Assembly: GCF_006538705.1 (NCBI RefSeq) | Contig: NZ_BJLP01000010.1 | Coordinates: forward strand, 1 to 64,000 | Reading direction: 5' to 3' | Length of the DNA stretch: 64,000 bases | Source of the DNA: Cellulomonas uda | Lineage (GTDB): Bacteria; Actinomycetota; Actinomycetes; Actinomycetales; Cellulomonadaceae | Shown here: positions 33,181 to 42,363 of the stretch, in pieces | Numbering within the stretch: position 1 is the first letter of the stretch | How the letters are laid out: each line of letters opens with the position of its first letter | Program-made: the position numbers and the translations under genes | The notes under the pieces: generated by a model | The model's database searches: none | What the model saw: only the letters and a program-made list of their open reading frames with translations | What the model was told of the DNA's origin: nothing

Positions 33181-34694
33181 GCGAGGACCTGACGCGGATC
33201 TCCGCGGCCGCGCTCGCGGACCGCCTCCAGGCCGGCGACGTCTCGTCGGTGGAGGCGACGCGCGCGCACCTCGACCGGATCGCTGCCGTGGACGGCGCTG
33301 TGCACGCCTTCCTGCACGTGTCCGACGAGGCCGCGCTCGCGACGGCGGCCGACGTGGACGCCCGCCGCGCGGCGGGCGAGGACCTGCACCCGCTGGCGGG
33401 CGTGCCGATCGCGGTCAAGGACGTCGTGGTGACACGCGGTGTCCCGACGACCGCCGGCTCGCGCATCCTCGAGGGCTGGGTACCGCCGTACGACGCGACG
33501 CTCGTCGAGCGCATCAAGTCCGCGGGGCTGCCGATCCTCGGCAAGACGAACATGGACGAGTTCGCGATGGGCTCGTCGACGGAGCACTCGGCGTACGGCA
33601 ACACGCACAACCCGTGGGACCTCGAGCGGATCCCGGGCGGTTCGGGCGGCGGCAGCGCCGCGGCGGTCGGCGCGTACGAGGCGCCGCTCGCGATCGGCAC
33701 GGACACGGGCGGCTCGATCCGCCAGCCCGCGGCGGTCACGGGCACGGTGGGAGTCAAGCCGACGTACGGCTCGGTGTCCCGGTACGGCCTGATCGCGCTC
33801 GCGAGCAGCCTGGACCAGGCGGGCCCGGTGACGCGCACGGTGCTCGACTCGGCGCTGCTCCACGAGCTCATCGGTGGCCACGACCCGCGTGACTCGACGT
33901 CGATCGCGGAGCCGTTGCCGCCGCTCGTCGCGGCGGCTCGCCAGGGCGCGTCGGGGGACCTGTCGGGCGTGCGCGTCGGGGTCATCACCCAGCTGCAGGG
34001 CGAGGGGTACCAGCCGGGCGTGCTCGCGCGGTTCCACGAGTCGCTCGAGCTGCTGCAGCGCGCGGGTGCCGAGGTCGTCGAGGTCTCGTGCCCGCACTTC
34101 GAGTACGCGCTCGCGGCGTACTACCTGATCCTGCCGGCGGAGGCGTCGAGCAACCTCGCGAAGTTCGACGGCATGCGGTTCGGTCTGCGGGTCGAGCCCA
34201 CGCAGGGCCCGGTCACCGCGGAGCGCGTCATGGCGGCGACCCGTGGTGCGGGCTTCGGCGACGAGGTCAAGCGCCGCGTCATCCTCGGCACGTACGCGCT
34301 GTCGGCCGGCTACTACGACGCCTACTACGGCAGCGCGCAGAAGGTCCGCACGCTCATCCAGCGTGACTTCGCGGCCGCGTTCGCGCAGGCGGACGTGCTC
34401 GTCTCGCCCACGGCGCCGACGACTGCGTTCAAGCTGGGCGAGAAGCTCGACGACCCGCTGGCGATGTACCTGAACGACGTCGCGACGATCCCGGCGAACC
34501 TCGCCGGCGTCCCCGGCCTGTCGCTGCCGGCGGGGCTGTCGGACGACGGCCTTCCGGTCGGCTTCCAGGTGCTCGCGCCGGCGAAGGCGGACGACCGCCT
34601 GTACCGGGTCGGTGCCGCGCTGGAGCGTCTGCTGGAGAACGAGTGGGGCGGTCCGCTGCTGGCGCAGGCCCCGGAGCTGGAGGTGGCGCGATGA
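33177..34694 (+). CDS. gatA: Asp/Glu-tRNA amidotransferase subunit A
   Basis: A 505-residue amidase-signature enzyme releasing ammonia from glutamine. The Ser-cisSer-Lys triad is visible: Lys in PIAVKDVVV, Ser in [10 protein letters not shown] and the nucleophile Ser in [35 protein letters not shown] and [10 protein letters not shown] are GatA hallmarks. It overlaps gatC upstream and gatB downstream by ATGA, ensuring balanced production. Confidence 0.97.
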   Translation: MSEDLTRISAAALADRLQAGDVSSVEATRAHLDRIAAVDGAVHAFLHVSDEAALATAADVDARRAAGEDLHPLAGVPIAVKDVVVTRGVPTTAGSRILEGWVPPYDATLVERIKSAGLPILGKTNMDEFAMGSSTEHSAYGNTHNPWDLERIPGGSGGGSAAAVGAYEAPLAIGTDTGGSIRQPAAVTGTVGVKPTYGSVSRYGLIALASSLDQAGPVTRTVLDSALLHELIGGHDPRDSTSIAEPLPPLVAAARQGASGDLSGVRVGVITQLQGEGYQPGVLARFHESLELLQRAGAEVVEVSCPHFEYALAAYYLILPAEASSNLAKFDGMRFGLRVEPTQGPVTAERVMAATRGAGFGDEVKRRVILGTYALSAGYYDAYYGSAQKVRTLIQRDFAAAFAQADVLVSPTAPTTAFKLGEKLDDPLAMYLNDVATIPANLAGVPGLSLPAGLSDDGLPVGFQVLAPAKADDRLYRVGAALERLLENEWGGPLLAQAPELEVAR

Positions 34695-36199
34695 GCGGCA
34701 CGACCGCGGCCCTGGTCGACTACGACGACGCGGTGGCGCGCTTCGACCCGGTGATCGGCATCGAGGTGCACGTCGAGCTGGGCACGCGCACGAAGATGTT
34801 CGACGCGGCGCCCGCCGGCTTCGGCGAGGAGCCGAACACGTCGGTCACGCCCGTGTCGCTGGGCCTGCCGGGGAGCCTGCCGGTGGTCAACGGCACGGCG
34901 GTGGAGTACGCGATCCGCATCGGGCTCGCGCTCAACTGCTCGATCGCGCAGACGTGCCGGTTCGCACGCAAGAACTACTTCTACCCGGACGTCCCGAAGA
35001 ACTTCCAGACGTCGCAGTACGACGAGCCCATCGCGTACGACGGCTACGTCGACGTCGAGCTCGAGGACGGCACGGTGTTCCGCGTCGAGGTCGAGCGCGC
35101 GCACATGGAGGAGGACGCGGGCAAGAACACGCACGTGGGTGGCGCCACGGGCCGCATCCACGGGGCGGAGTACTCGCTCGTCGACTACAACCGTGCGGGC
35201 ATCCCGCTGGTGGAGATCGTGACGCGCCCGATCACGGGTGCGGGCGAGCGGGCGCCGGAGGTCGCGCGCGCGTACGTGCAGACCCTGCGTGACTTGTTCC
35301 GCGCGCTGGAGGTCTCCGAGGCGCGCATGGAGCGGGGCAACGTCCGCGCGGACGTGAACGTCTCGCTGCGCCCGACTCCCGACAGCCCTCTGGGCACGCG
35401 GACCGAGACCAAGAACGTCAACTCGTTCCGCTCGGTCGAGCGCGCGGTCCGCTACGAGATCTCGCGGCAGGCCGCGGTGCTCGACGCGGGTGGTGCGATC
35501 GTCCAGGAGACCCGGCACTGGCACGAGGACACGGGGGTCACGACGAGCGGCCGCGTGAAGTCGGACGCGGAGGACTACCGGTACTTCCCGGAGCCCGACC
35601 TGGTGCCGATCGCGCCGGACCGGGCGTGGGTCGAGGAGATCCGTGCCGCGCTGCCGGAGCTGCCGGCGGCGCGTCGTCGTCGCCTGCAGGGCGAGTGGGG
35701 CTTCGCGGACGCGGAGATGCGCGACGTGGTGAACGCGGGGGCGGTCGAGCTCATCGAGGCGACCGTCGCGGCGGGCGCCGCACCGGCCGCGGCGCGCAAG
35801 TGGTGGATGGGCGAGCTGGCCCGCACCGCGAAGGAGCGTGAGGTGGAGCTGGGCGACCTGCCCATCACGCCCGCGCAGATCGGTGAGCTGCAGGCTCTGG
35901 TAGACGCGGGCCGGATCAACGACAAGCTCGCGCGGCAGGTGCTCGAGGGCGTCCTGGCGGGTGAGGGCGGGCCGGAGCAGGTCGTCGTGGCGCGGGGGCT
36001 CGAGGTCGTCTCCGACGACGGTCCGCTCCTCGAGGCGATCGACGCGGCGCTCGCGGCTCAGCCGGACGTCGCGGACAAGATCCGCTCGGGCAACCTGGGC
36101 CCGGTCGGGGCGATCATCGGTGCCGTCATGAAGGCGACGCGTGGTCAGGCGGATGCCGCACGCGTCCGCGAGCTGGTCCTCGAGAGGGTCTCGTCCTGA
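34691..36199 (+). CDS. gatB: Asp/Glu-tRNA amidotransferase subunit B
   Basis: A 502-residue GatB that activates the misacylated tRNA carboxylate with ATP. Landmarks are [16 protein letters not shown] at the N-terminus, [46 protein letters not shown], and [15 protein letters not shown], followed by the C-terminal helical/YqeY-like tail ([23 protein letters not shown]). ATG 34691 overlaps the gatA stop. Strong hairpins follow the stop. Confidence 0.97.
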   Translation: MSGTTAALVDYDDAVARFDPVIGIEVHVELGTRTKMFDAAPAGFGEEPNTSVTPVSLGLPGSLPVVNGTAVEYAIRIGLALNCSIAQTCRFARKNYFYPDVPKNFQTSQYDEPIAYDGYVDVELEDGTVFRVEVERAHMEEDAGKNTHVGGATGRIHGAEYSLVDYNRAGIPLVEIVTRPITGAGERAPEVARAYVQTLRDLFRALEVSEARMERGNVRADVNVSLRPTPDSPLGTRTETKNVNSFRSVERAVRYEISRQAAVLDAGGAIVQETRHWHEDTGVTTSGRVKSDAEDYRYFPEPDLVPIAPDRAWVEEIRAALPELPAARRRRLQGEWGFADAEMRDVVNAGAVELIEATVAAGAAPAAARKWWMGELARTAKEREVELGDLPITPAQIGELQALVDAGRINDKLARQVLEGVLAGEGGPEQVVVARGLEVVSDDGPLLEAIDAALAAQPDVADKIRSGNLGPVGAIIGAVMKATRGQADAARVRELVLERVSS

Positions 36200-36212
36200 T
36201 CGAAACTTTCTA

Positions 36213-36238
36213 GGTCCCGACTCTTTCAAAACGGGACC
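36213..36238 (+). terminator. First hairpin downstream of gatB
   Basis: GGTCCCG (36213-36219) pairs with CGGGACC (36232-36238) around an AT-rich 12-base loop. It starts 13 bases after the gatB stop and precedes the stronger stem at 36249-36283, suggesting tandem terminators. Confidence 0.5.
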
Positions 36239-36248
36239 ACCGGGCGTC

Positions 36249-36283
36249 AAGACCCCGGTCGGCTGTCCGCCGACCGGGGTCTT
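36249..36283 (+). terminator. Strong terminator of the gatCAB operon
   Basis: AAGACCCCGGTCGGC pairs perfectly over 15 bases with GCCGACCGGGGTCTT, separated by the 5-base loop TGTCC. This is the clearest hairpin in the region; a long T-tract is missing, as usual in actinobacteria. It isolates gatCAB from the xylanase gene. Confidence 0.85.
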
Positions 36284-36404
36284 CGCGTTCCCCGGAGGTT
36301 GCTCCCTTCGGGTGTTGTTCCAGGTGATGGTGCGGGTCCGTCCAGCGGGCGCCCCGCGCGCGACTGTCCGAGATGTCGGGTGGGCGCGACAACCGGGTGT
36401 GGAA

Positions 36405-36424
36405 CGGTATCGAAATCGTTACCG
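36405..36424. promoter_or_regulatory. LacI-type operator upstream of the xylanase gene
   Basis: CGGTATCGA-AA-TCGTTACCG is a 20-base inverted repeat with one mismatch per arm pair. Its complement contains CGATTTCGATACCG, matching 12 of 14 positions of CGGTTTCGATAACG in the binding-protein promoter at 45044-45057. A TAGCCT -10 candidate follows at 36457-36462, so a regulator here would sit upstream of or over the -35 region. No gene was seen in 36200-36499; it holds two hairpins, this site and the promoter. Confidence 0.6.
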
Positions 36425-36499
36425 AAAGATAGTTCCCTCCGGTCGCAACACCGGGTTAGCCTCACGGCCACCGGAACCACGTCACGCAAAGGAGCGTCG

Positions 36500-39400
36500 A
36501 TGCTTACAGGAACACGGGTGCACAGCAGACGAGGGGTCGCGGGACTCGCGACGCTCGCCCTGCTGGCAGCACCGCTGACAGCCGTGACGGTCGGCGCGAG
36601 CGCCGCCGGCGCGGCGGACGGGACGACGTCCCTGCTCACCGCGTCGTTCGACGACGGGACCCTCGGCGGCCTCACGCAGTCGGGTGCGGCGGGCACGTTC
36701 GTCGACCTCGGCGACGGCGACAAGGTCTACCAGGTCGTCCGCGGCGCCAACTTCGACGGGGTCTCGACCCCCACCGACCTCCTCGAGGGCCTCGAGGCCG
36801 GCACGGTCGTCACCGTGACGGCGCAGGCCCGCATCGTCGCGGGCGACACGAACGTCGGCGCCCGCTGGGTCACCAAGCCGAGCTACACCTGGCTCTCGAG
36901 CACCACCCTGACCGACGAGTGGACCACCGTCACCGGGACCTACACCATCCCCGCGACGGGCGCCGAGAGCGAGCTGTACCTCGGCACCGGGCCCTACCCG
37001 GAGCCGACCCCCGCGCTGGCGTTCACCTACCAGCTCGACGACGTCGTCGTGACCGCCGCCACCCCCGCGAGCGAGCCCACCGTCGTGCTGAGCAACGACT
37101 TCGAGTCGACGAAGTCGCCCTGGGGCGACCGCGGCTCGGTGACCTCCCTCACCGGGACCGAGTTCCACGGCGGCGCGCAGAGCCTGCTGGTCGCGAACCG
37201 CAGCGCCGACTGGGCGGGCACGCAGGCCGACCTGACGTCGACGCTCGTCGCGGGGCAGTCCGCCGACTTCTCCGCCTGGGTCAAGCTCCCGGCCGGGACC
37301 GAGGGCGCGTCGACCATCAAGGTCACGGCCCAGACCAACAGCGGCGGTGACGACTCGTACGCGACCGTCGCCACGGCCGCCGACGTGACGGCCGACGAGT
37401 GGGTCGAGATCTCCGGGTCGTACACGCGGCCCGCGGGCCTCACCTCGGTGATCCTCTACTTCGAGGCGTCCGCGATCGACACGGTCCACCCGGGCTTCCT
37501 CGTCGACGACGTGCGCGTCACCGGTGCCGCCGGCAGCGGGGACGACTACGTCGAGACCGACCCGACCTTCGTGCCGGGCGGTGCGCTGAACCCGTCCGAG
37601 GCGCCCGTCTCGGCCGCGCGCGGCACGACGAAGACGTCCGCGCTCACGTTCGACGACGGCCCGAACGGCGCCACGACGACCGCGCTGCTCGACTTCCTCG
37701 AGGAGAACGACGTCAAGGCCACGTTCTGCGTCATCGGCCAGAACGTGCAGGCGCCCGGCGGTGCCGACGTGCTCAAGCGGATCGTGGCCGACGGCCACAC
37801 GCTGTGCAACCACAGCACCGACTACGCCGGCATGGGCTCGCTGACGAAGGCGCAGGTCGCGGACAAGCTCAAGGCGAACCTGGCGATCATCCGGGACGCG
37901 CTGGGCGACCCCGAGGCCGAGGTGCCCTACTTCCGTGCGCCCAACGGCGACTGGGGCCGGACGAACCAGGTCGCGGTCGCGCTCGGCATGCAGCCGCTCG
38001 CGGTCGACAACCTGATCTTCGACTGGGACGGCGCCGAGAACGCGGGCGACGAGGCGAAGCTCACGGCCGCGCTGCGCGACGCCATCACGTCCAACCCGGG
38101 CGAGATCGTCCTGGTGCACGACGGTGGCGGCGACCGCACGGCGGGCGTCAACGCGGTCAAGACCGTGGTCGCCGAGCTGCTCGCGGACGGCTGGACGTTC
38201 ACGCTGCCCGCCGGCGGTGCGGCGCCCAAGGGCGTCACGCTCGTCGACACGGACTTCGAGGACGGCACGCCGCAGGGCTGGTCCCCGCGCGACGACGGCA
38301 AGGGTGCCCCGACGGTTGCCGTGCAGGACGAGGTCGCGCACGACTCGACGTACGCCGTCCGGGTCTCGGACCGCGTCTCGCAGGGTCAGGGCATCCAGTT
38401 CGACGTGACGGACAAGGCCACGCCCGGTGCGTCGTACGACGTCTCGGCGTGGGTCAAGTTCGAGGGCACGCCGGGCGACATGACGCTCTCGTCGCGCACG
38501 GTGACGGGTGAGGACTCGGCCGCGTTCTCGAACCTGGTCCAGTTCACGGGTCTGTCGTCGAGCCAGTGGGTCAACGTGACGGGCACGTTCACGATGCCGG
38601 CGTTCGACACCGCCGCGGAGATCTACTTCGAGACGAAGTGGGCGCAGGGCGAGGCCGGCAACACCTCGACGTTCGTCGTCGACGACGTCACGGTGAAGTC
38701 GACCCCGGTCTCGGAGATCCAGGACCTCACGCCGCTCAAGGACACGGTCACGTTCCCGATGGGTGCGGCCGTCGACTCGCGCGAGATGAACGGCTCGGCG
38801 TCCGAGCTGCTGCTCAAGCACTTCAACCAGCTCACGGCCGAGAACTACATGAAGGTCGAGGCCTGGTACTCGGGTGAGGGTGTGGACACGTTCCGCATGC
38901 ACCCGGAGGCGAAGGCGCTCCTGGACTACGCGCAGGAGAACGAGCTGCGGGTGTACGGGCACGTGCTCGCGTGGCACAGCCAGACGCCGGACTGGTTCTA
39001 CCGGGACGACGAGGGTGCGCTGCTCGGGCCGGACGCGATGCGTGCGCGCCTGCGTGAGCACATCTTCGCGATCGCCGAGACGATCTCGGACCAGTACGGC
39101 CCGTTCGGCTCGCCGACCAACCCGCTCAAGGCGTGGGACGTCGTCAACGAGGTGATCGACGACGGCACCGCCTACGAGGACGGCATGCGCCGCTCCACCT
39201 GGTACCAGATCCTCGGCGAGAGCTTCGTGGACTCGGCGTTCGAGTACGCGGACGAGGCGTTCAACGACGTCTACGCGGCCGATGGCGAGGAGCACCCCGT
39301 CACGTTGTTCATCAACGACTACAACACCGAGCAGACGGGCAAGCGGGCGCGCTACAAGGCGCTCGTCGAGCGCCTGATCGCGCGGGACGTCCCGATCGAC

Positions 39401-41584
39401 GGCGTGGGTCACCAGTTCCACGTCGCCCTGTCGACGCCGGTCAGCACGCTCGGTGCCGCGATCGACGACTTCGAGGGCATGAAGACGGCGGACGGCCGCG
39501 ACCTCGTGCAGGCCGTGACCGAGCTCGACGTGTTCGTCGGCTCGCCCGACACCGCGAAGTCCGTCGACCAGGGGTACTACTACCAGGCCGCGTTCGACGC
39601 GTTCCGGGCGCACGCCGACGACCTGTTCTCGGTGACGGTCTGGGGCCTGACCGACGGACGGTCGTGGCGGGCGTCGAACAACGGCAAGCCGCTGCTGTTC
39701 GACGACTACTTCAAGGCCAAGCCCGCGTACTACGGCGCGGCCGACCAGGAGCTCCCGCCGGCGATCCGCAGCGCGAACGCGTTCGCGGCCGACGCCGAGG
39801 GCGACTACGCGGTCGGCTCCGACGAGTGGCGTCGTCTCCCGCTGCACGCGGTGGGCGAGAACGGCCGGTTCCAGCTGCGCTGGACGCCGGACGGTCTGCT
39901 GGCCTACGTGGACGTCGACGACGCGTCGGCGGACTCGGGCGACGCGGTGCTGCTCGAGACGCCGGACGGCGTGACGACGATCGCGCGCGGCTCGTCGGGT
40001 GCGGTCGAGCGTGCCGGTGGCTGGTCCGTCGTCGCCACGGTGCCGCTGTCAGGCGCCGCCCGCGGCGACGTGGTCGAGCTCGACGTGCGCGTCGTCGACC
40101 AGGACACGACGTCGGCGTGGAACACGTCGGGCGTGCTCGGCAGCGTCACGCTCGTCGAGCCGCTGTCGTACACCGAGGTGCCGGCGACCGCGACCGCCCC
40201 GACGATCGACGGCGACGTCGACGCGGTGTGGTCCGGTGCGGGCTCGGTCACGACCGAGAAGCCGACGCTGGGCACGGGTGGTGCGCAGGGCACCTTCCGC
40301 ACGCTGTGGAAGGACAACACGCTGTACCTGCTGGCGGACGTGACCGACCCCGAGGTCGACACGTCGGGCAGCGACCCGTGGACGAAGGACTCCGTCGAGA
40401 TCTACGTGGACGGCGGGAACTTCAAGAACGGCGCGTACCGCTACGACGACACGCAGATCCGGATCGACGCGACCGGTGCGGTCTCGTTCGGCACGGGCGA
40501 CGAGGCGTTCCAGCGCAACCGCCTGCAGTCGGCCGTCGTGCCGACGGCGACCGGGTACCGGGTCGAGGCGGCGATCAGCCTCCTCGAGTACGGCGGCCTC
40601 GGGACGTTCCACGGCCTGGACGTCCAGGTCAACGACGCCGCGGGCGGCAGCCGGCACGCCATCACCAACTGGGCGGACCCGACGGGCACGGGCTACCAGT
40701 CGACGGCCCGCTGGGGCGTCGCCAAGCTGGTCGCCGCGTCCGAGCCGCCGGTCGAGACGGCGCCGGTCGTGGTGACCCACCCGGTCACCACCACGGGCAC
40801 GCTCGGCTCGACGGTGACGTTCACGGCTGCGGCGACGGGCAACCCGACGCCGACGGTGCAGTGGCAGCGCAAGCTGCCGGGCTCGACGACCTGGGCGAAC
40901 CTGTCCGGTCGCACGAGCAGCACGCTCACGGTCAAGGCCGTCGCGGTCAACGACCGGGCGAGCTTCCGCGCCGTGTTCACCAACAGCCACGGCACGGCCA
41001 TCACGCGCACCGCGCAGCTGAAGGTGCAGCGCGTGGCGCCGAAGGTCACGGTGCAGCCGAAGTCGGTGACGGCTCCGGTGCGCTCGGTGGTCAAGGTCAC
41101 GGCCCAGGCGTCGGGCTACCCGACGCCGGCGGTCCAGTGGGAGCGCAAGCTCCCCGGCTCGTCGTCGTGGACGAAGATCAACGGTGCCACCAAGACCACG
41201 GTGAGCGTCTCGCTCACGCCGACGGTCGACGGCGTCCAGGTCCGCGCGGTGTTCAAGAACAGCGCGGGCACGGTCACCACGAAGGCGGCGACGATCACCG
41301 CCACGAAGGTCGCCCCGACGATCACGGCGCAGCCGAGGTCGGTGGTGGCGGCACCGGGCACGGTCGCGACGTTCACCGTGGCGGCCACCGCGTACCCCGC
41401 GCCGAAGGTGCAGTGGTACGTCCAGCCCAAGGGGTCGACGAAGTGGTTCGCCATCTCGGGTGCCACCAGGACGACGCTGCGGATCAACGCGACCGCGTCG
41501 CGTGACGGCTCGACGTTCCGGGCCGTGGTCCACAACGTGGCCGGCACGGTCACGAGCAGGGGAGCGCTGCTGACGCTGCGCTGA
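36500..41584 (+). CDS. Secreted multidomain GH10 endo-xylanase with CBMs, CE4-like and Ig-like domains
   Basis: A 1694-residue secreted enzyme. Domains by eye: signal peptide (1 to about 39, cut near AGAA); two CenC/CBM4_9-type modules (about 45-190 and 193-345); a NodB/CE4 deacetylase-like domain (about 375-570; TFDDGPN with D385/D386, R479, H540); a third CBM, CBM22-like, about 578-735; a GH10 catalytic domain about 740-1083 with acid/base E884 (VVNEV) and nucleophile E1008 (VTELD); two CBM9-like modules (about 1090-1222 weak, 1223-1412 clear); three Ig-like repeats (about 1420-1694). It should cleave the xylan backbone and bind xylan or cellulose. In the CE4 part the second metal His is Tyr442 (HSTDY). 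AAAGGAG precedes the ATG at 36500. Confidence 0.92.
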   Translation: MLTGTRVHSRRGVAGLATLALLAAPLTAVTVGASAAGAADGTTSLLTASFDDGTLGGLTQSGAAGTFVDLGDGDKVYQVVRGANFDGVSTPTDLLEGLEAGTVVTVTAQARIVAGDTNVGARWVTKPSYTWLSSTTLTDEWTTVTGTYTIPATGAESELYLGTGPYPEPTPALAFTYQLDDVVVTAATPASEPTVVLSNDFESTKSPWGDRGSVTSLTGTEFHGGAQSLLVANRSADWAGTQADLTSTLVAGQSADFSAWVKLPAGTEGASTIKVTAQTNSGGDDSYATVATAADVTADEWVEISGSYTRPAGLTSVILYFEASAIDTVHPGFLVDDVRVTGAAGSGDDYVETDPTFVPGGALNPSEAPVSAARGTTKTSALTFDDGPNGATTTALLDFLEENDVKATFCVIGQNVQAPGGADVLKRIVADGHTLCNHSTDYAGMGSLTKAQVADKLKANLAIIRDALGDPEAEVPYFRAPNGDWGRTNQVAVALGMQPLAVDNLIFDWDGAENAGDEAKLTAALRDAITSNPGEIVLVHDGGGDRTAGVNAVKTVVAELLADGWTFTLPAGGAAPKGVTLVDTDFEDGTPQGWSPRDDGKGAPTVAVQDEVAHDSTYAVRVSDRVSQGQGIQFDVTDKATPGASYDVSAWVKFEGTPGDMTLSSRTVTGEDSAAFSNLVQFTGLSSSQWVNVTGTFTMPAFDTAAEIYFETKWAQGEAGNTSTFVVDDVTVKSTPVSEIQDLTPLKDTVTFPMGAAVDSREMNGSASELLLKHFNQLTAENYMKVEAWYSGEGVDTFRMHPEAKALLDYAQENELRVYGHVLAWHSQTPDWFYRDDEGALLGPDAMRARLREHIFAIAETISDQYGPFGSPTNPLKAWDVVNEVIDDGTAYEDGMRRSTWYQILGESFVDSAFEYADEAFNDVYAADGEEHPVTLFINDYNTEQTGKRARYKALVERLIARDVPIDGVGHQFHVALSTPVSTLGAAIDDFEGMKTADGRDLVQAVTELDVFVGSPDTAKSVDQGYYYQAAFDAFRAHADDLFSVTVWGLTDGRSWRASNNGKPLLFDDYFKAKPAYYGAADQELPPAIRSANAFAADAEGDYAVGSDEWRRLPLHAVGENGRFQLRWTPDGLLAYVDVDDASADSGDAVLLETPDGVTTIARGSSGAVERAGGWSVVATVPLSGAARGDVVELDVRVVDQDTTSAWNTSGVLGSVTLVEPLSYTEVPATATAPTIDGDVDAVWSGAGSVTTEKPTLGTGGAQGTFRTLWKDNTLYLLADVTDPEVDTSGSDPWTKDSVEIYVDGGNFKNGAYRYDDTQIRIDATGAVSFGTGDEAFQRNRLQSAVVPTATGYRVEAAISLLEYGGLGTFHGLDVQVNDAAGGSRHAITNWADPTGTGYQSTARWGVAKLVAASEPPVETAPVVVTHPVTTTGTLGSTVTFTAAATGNPTPTVQWQRKLPGSTTWANLSGRTSSTLTVKAVAVNDRASFRAVFTNSHGTAITRTAQLKVQRVAPKVTVQPKSVTAPVRSVVKVTAQASGYPTPAVQWERKLPGSSSWTKINGATKTTVSVSLTPTVDGVQVRAVFKNSAGTVTTKAATITATKVAPTITAQPRSVVAAPGTVATFTVAATAYPAPKVQWYVQPKGSTKWFAISGATRTTLRINATASRDGSTFRAVVHNVAGTVTSRGALLTLR

Positions 41585-41596
41585 CCCGACGGGACC

Positions 41597-41642
41597 GGCG
41601 GCGTCGCCGCGGAGCATGGCTGAGCTCCGCGGCGACGCCGCC
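41597..41642 (+). terminator. Terminator of the xylanase gene
   Basis: A perfect 19-base stem (41597-41615 with 41624-41642) around the 8-base loop ATGGCTGA lies 12 bases after the xylanase stop. It is the longest perfect hairpin I found in the window and must be a very efficient terminator or 3' stabiliser. Confidence 0.9.
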
Positions 41643-41733
41643 TCGTCGTTCCCGGGCGGTCCTCGGCGGGTCGGTGCGGTGGCGCGGACCGGTGCAATAG
41701 CCTCGCCTCACCGAGCCGGGAGGGGCGTCGCGC

Positions 41734-42309
41734 ATGACCGAGCAGACGACGAGCAGCGAGAAGCCGACCCTGCAGGGTGAGATGCTCACGCTGCGACCGA
41801 TCCGCGCCGCGGACGCCGCGGCGGTCTGGGAGGTGGTCACCGACCCCGAGGGCAAGCGCCTGACCGGGACCACGGCGACGTTCGCCCGCGAGGACGTCGA
41901 CCGCTGGTGCGCGACGGTGGCGGACCTGCCGGGCCGGGTCGACCTGGCGATCACGCTGGCGGGTCAGGACGAGTACCTCGGCGAGATCGTGCTGAACGAC
42001 ATCGACGACGTCGTCCGCAGCGCGAACCTGCGGCTCGTGATGCGCCCCGGGTACCGGGGCCGCGGCTACGGCACGGAGGCGATCGAGCTGGTGCTCGGGT
42101 TCGCGTTCGACGGGCTGGGGCTGCACCGGGTCGGCCTCGACGTGCTGTCGGTCAACTCCCGCGCGCTGTCGCTGTACGAGAACCTCGGCTTCCGGGTCGA
42201 GGGGCGCCGCCGCGACGCCTACCGCGACGGCGACCGGTGGTGCGACGCGATCGACATGGGTCTGCTCGAGGACGAGTACCGCGCGGGCCAGCTGGGCTCG
42301 GACCGCTGA
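41734..42309 (+). CDS. GNAT acetyltransferase, RimJ/RimL type
   Basis: A 191-residue GNAT protein. LTLRPIRAADAAAVWEVV opens the fold, YLGEIVLNDIDDVVRSANLRLVM and PGYRGRGYGTEAIELVLGFAFD form the acetyl-CoA-binding motif (RGRGYG), and HRVGLDVLSVNSRALSLYENLGFRVEG closes it. Members acetylate protein N-termini, amino acids or antibiotics; nothing here fixes the substrate. It stands alone between the xylanase terminator and the POT transporter gene. Confidence 0.83.
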   Translation: MTEQTTSSEKPTLQGEMLTLRPIRAADAAAVWEVVTDPEGKRLTGTTATFAREDVDRWCATVADLPGRVDLAITLAGQDEYLGEIVLNDIDDVVRSANLRLVMRPGYRGRGYGTEAIELVLGFAFDGLGLHRVGLDVLSVNSRALSLYENLGFRVEGRRRDAYRDGDRWCDAIDMGLLEDEYRAGQLGSDR

Positions 42310-42363
42310 CACCGCTGCCGCCTCCGACTGGTGGCGCGCCGGGAGCCCCACGACGATGGGGGC

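Noticed and set aside
36200-36499. Small gene or RNA between gatB and the xylanase
   Set aside because: The interval is explained by two hairpins, an operator-like palindrome and a promoter. No start with a ribosome site and no tRNA- or riboswitch-like fold was seen.
36482-39847. A 1121-codon minus-strand frame inside the xylanase gene
   Set aside because: Composition is Arg/Val/Gly/Asp repeats typical of antisense GC-rich frames, and it has no motif, promoter or ribosome site.
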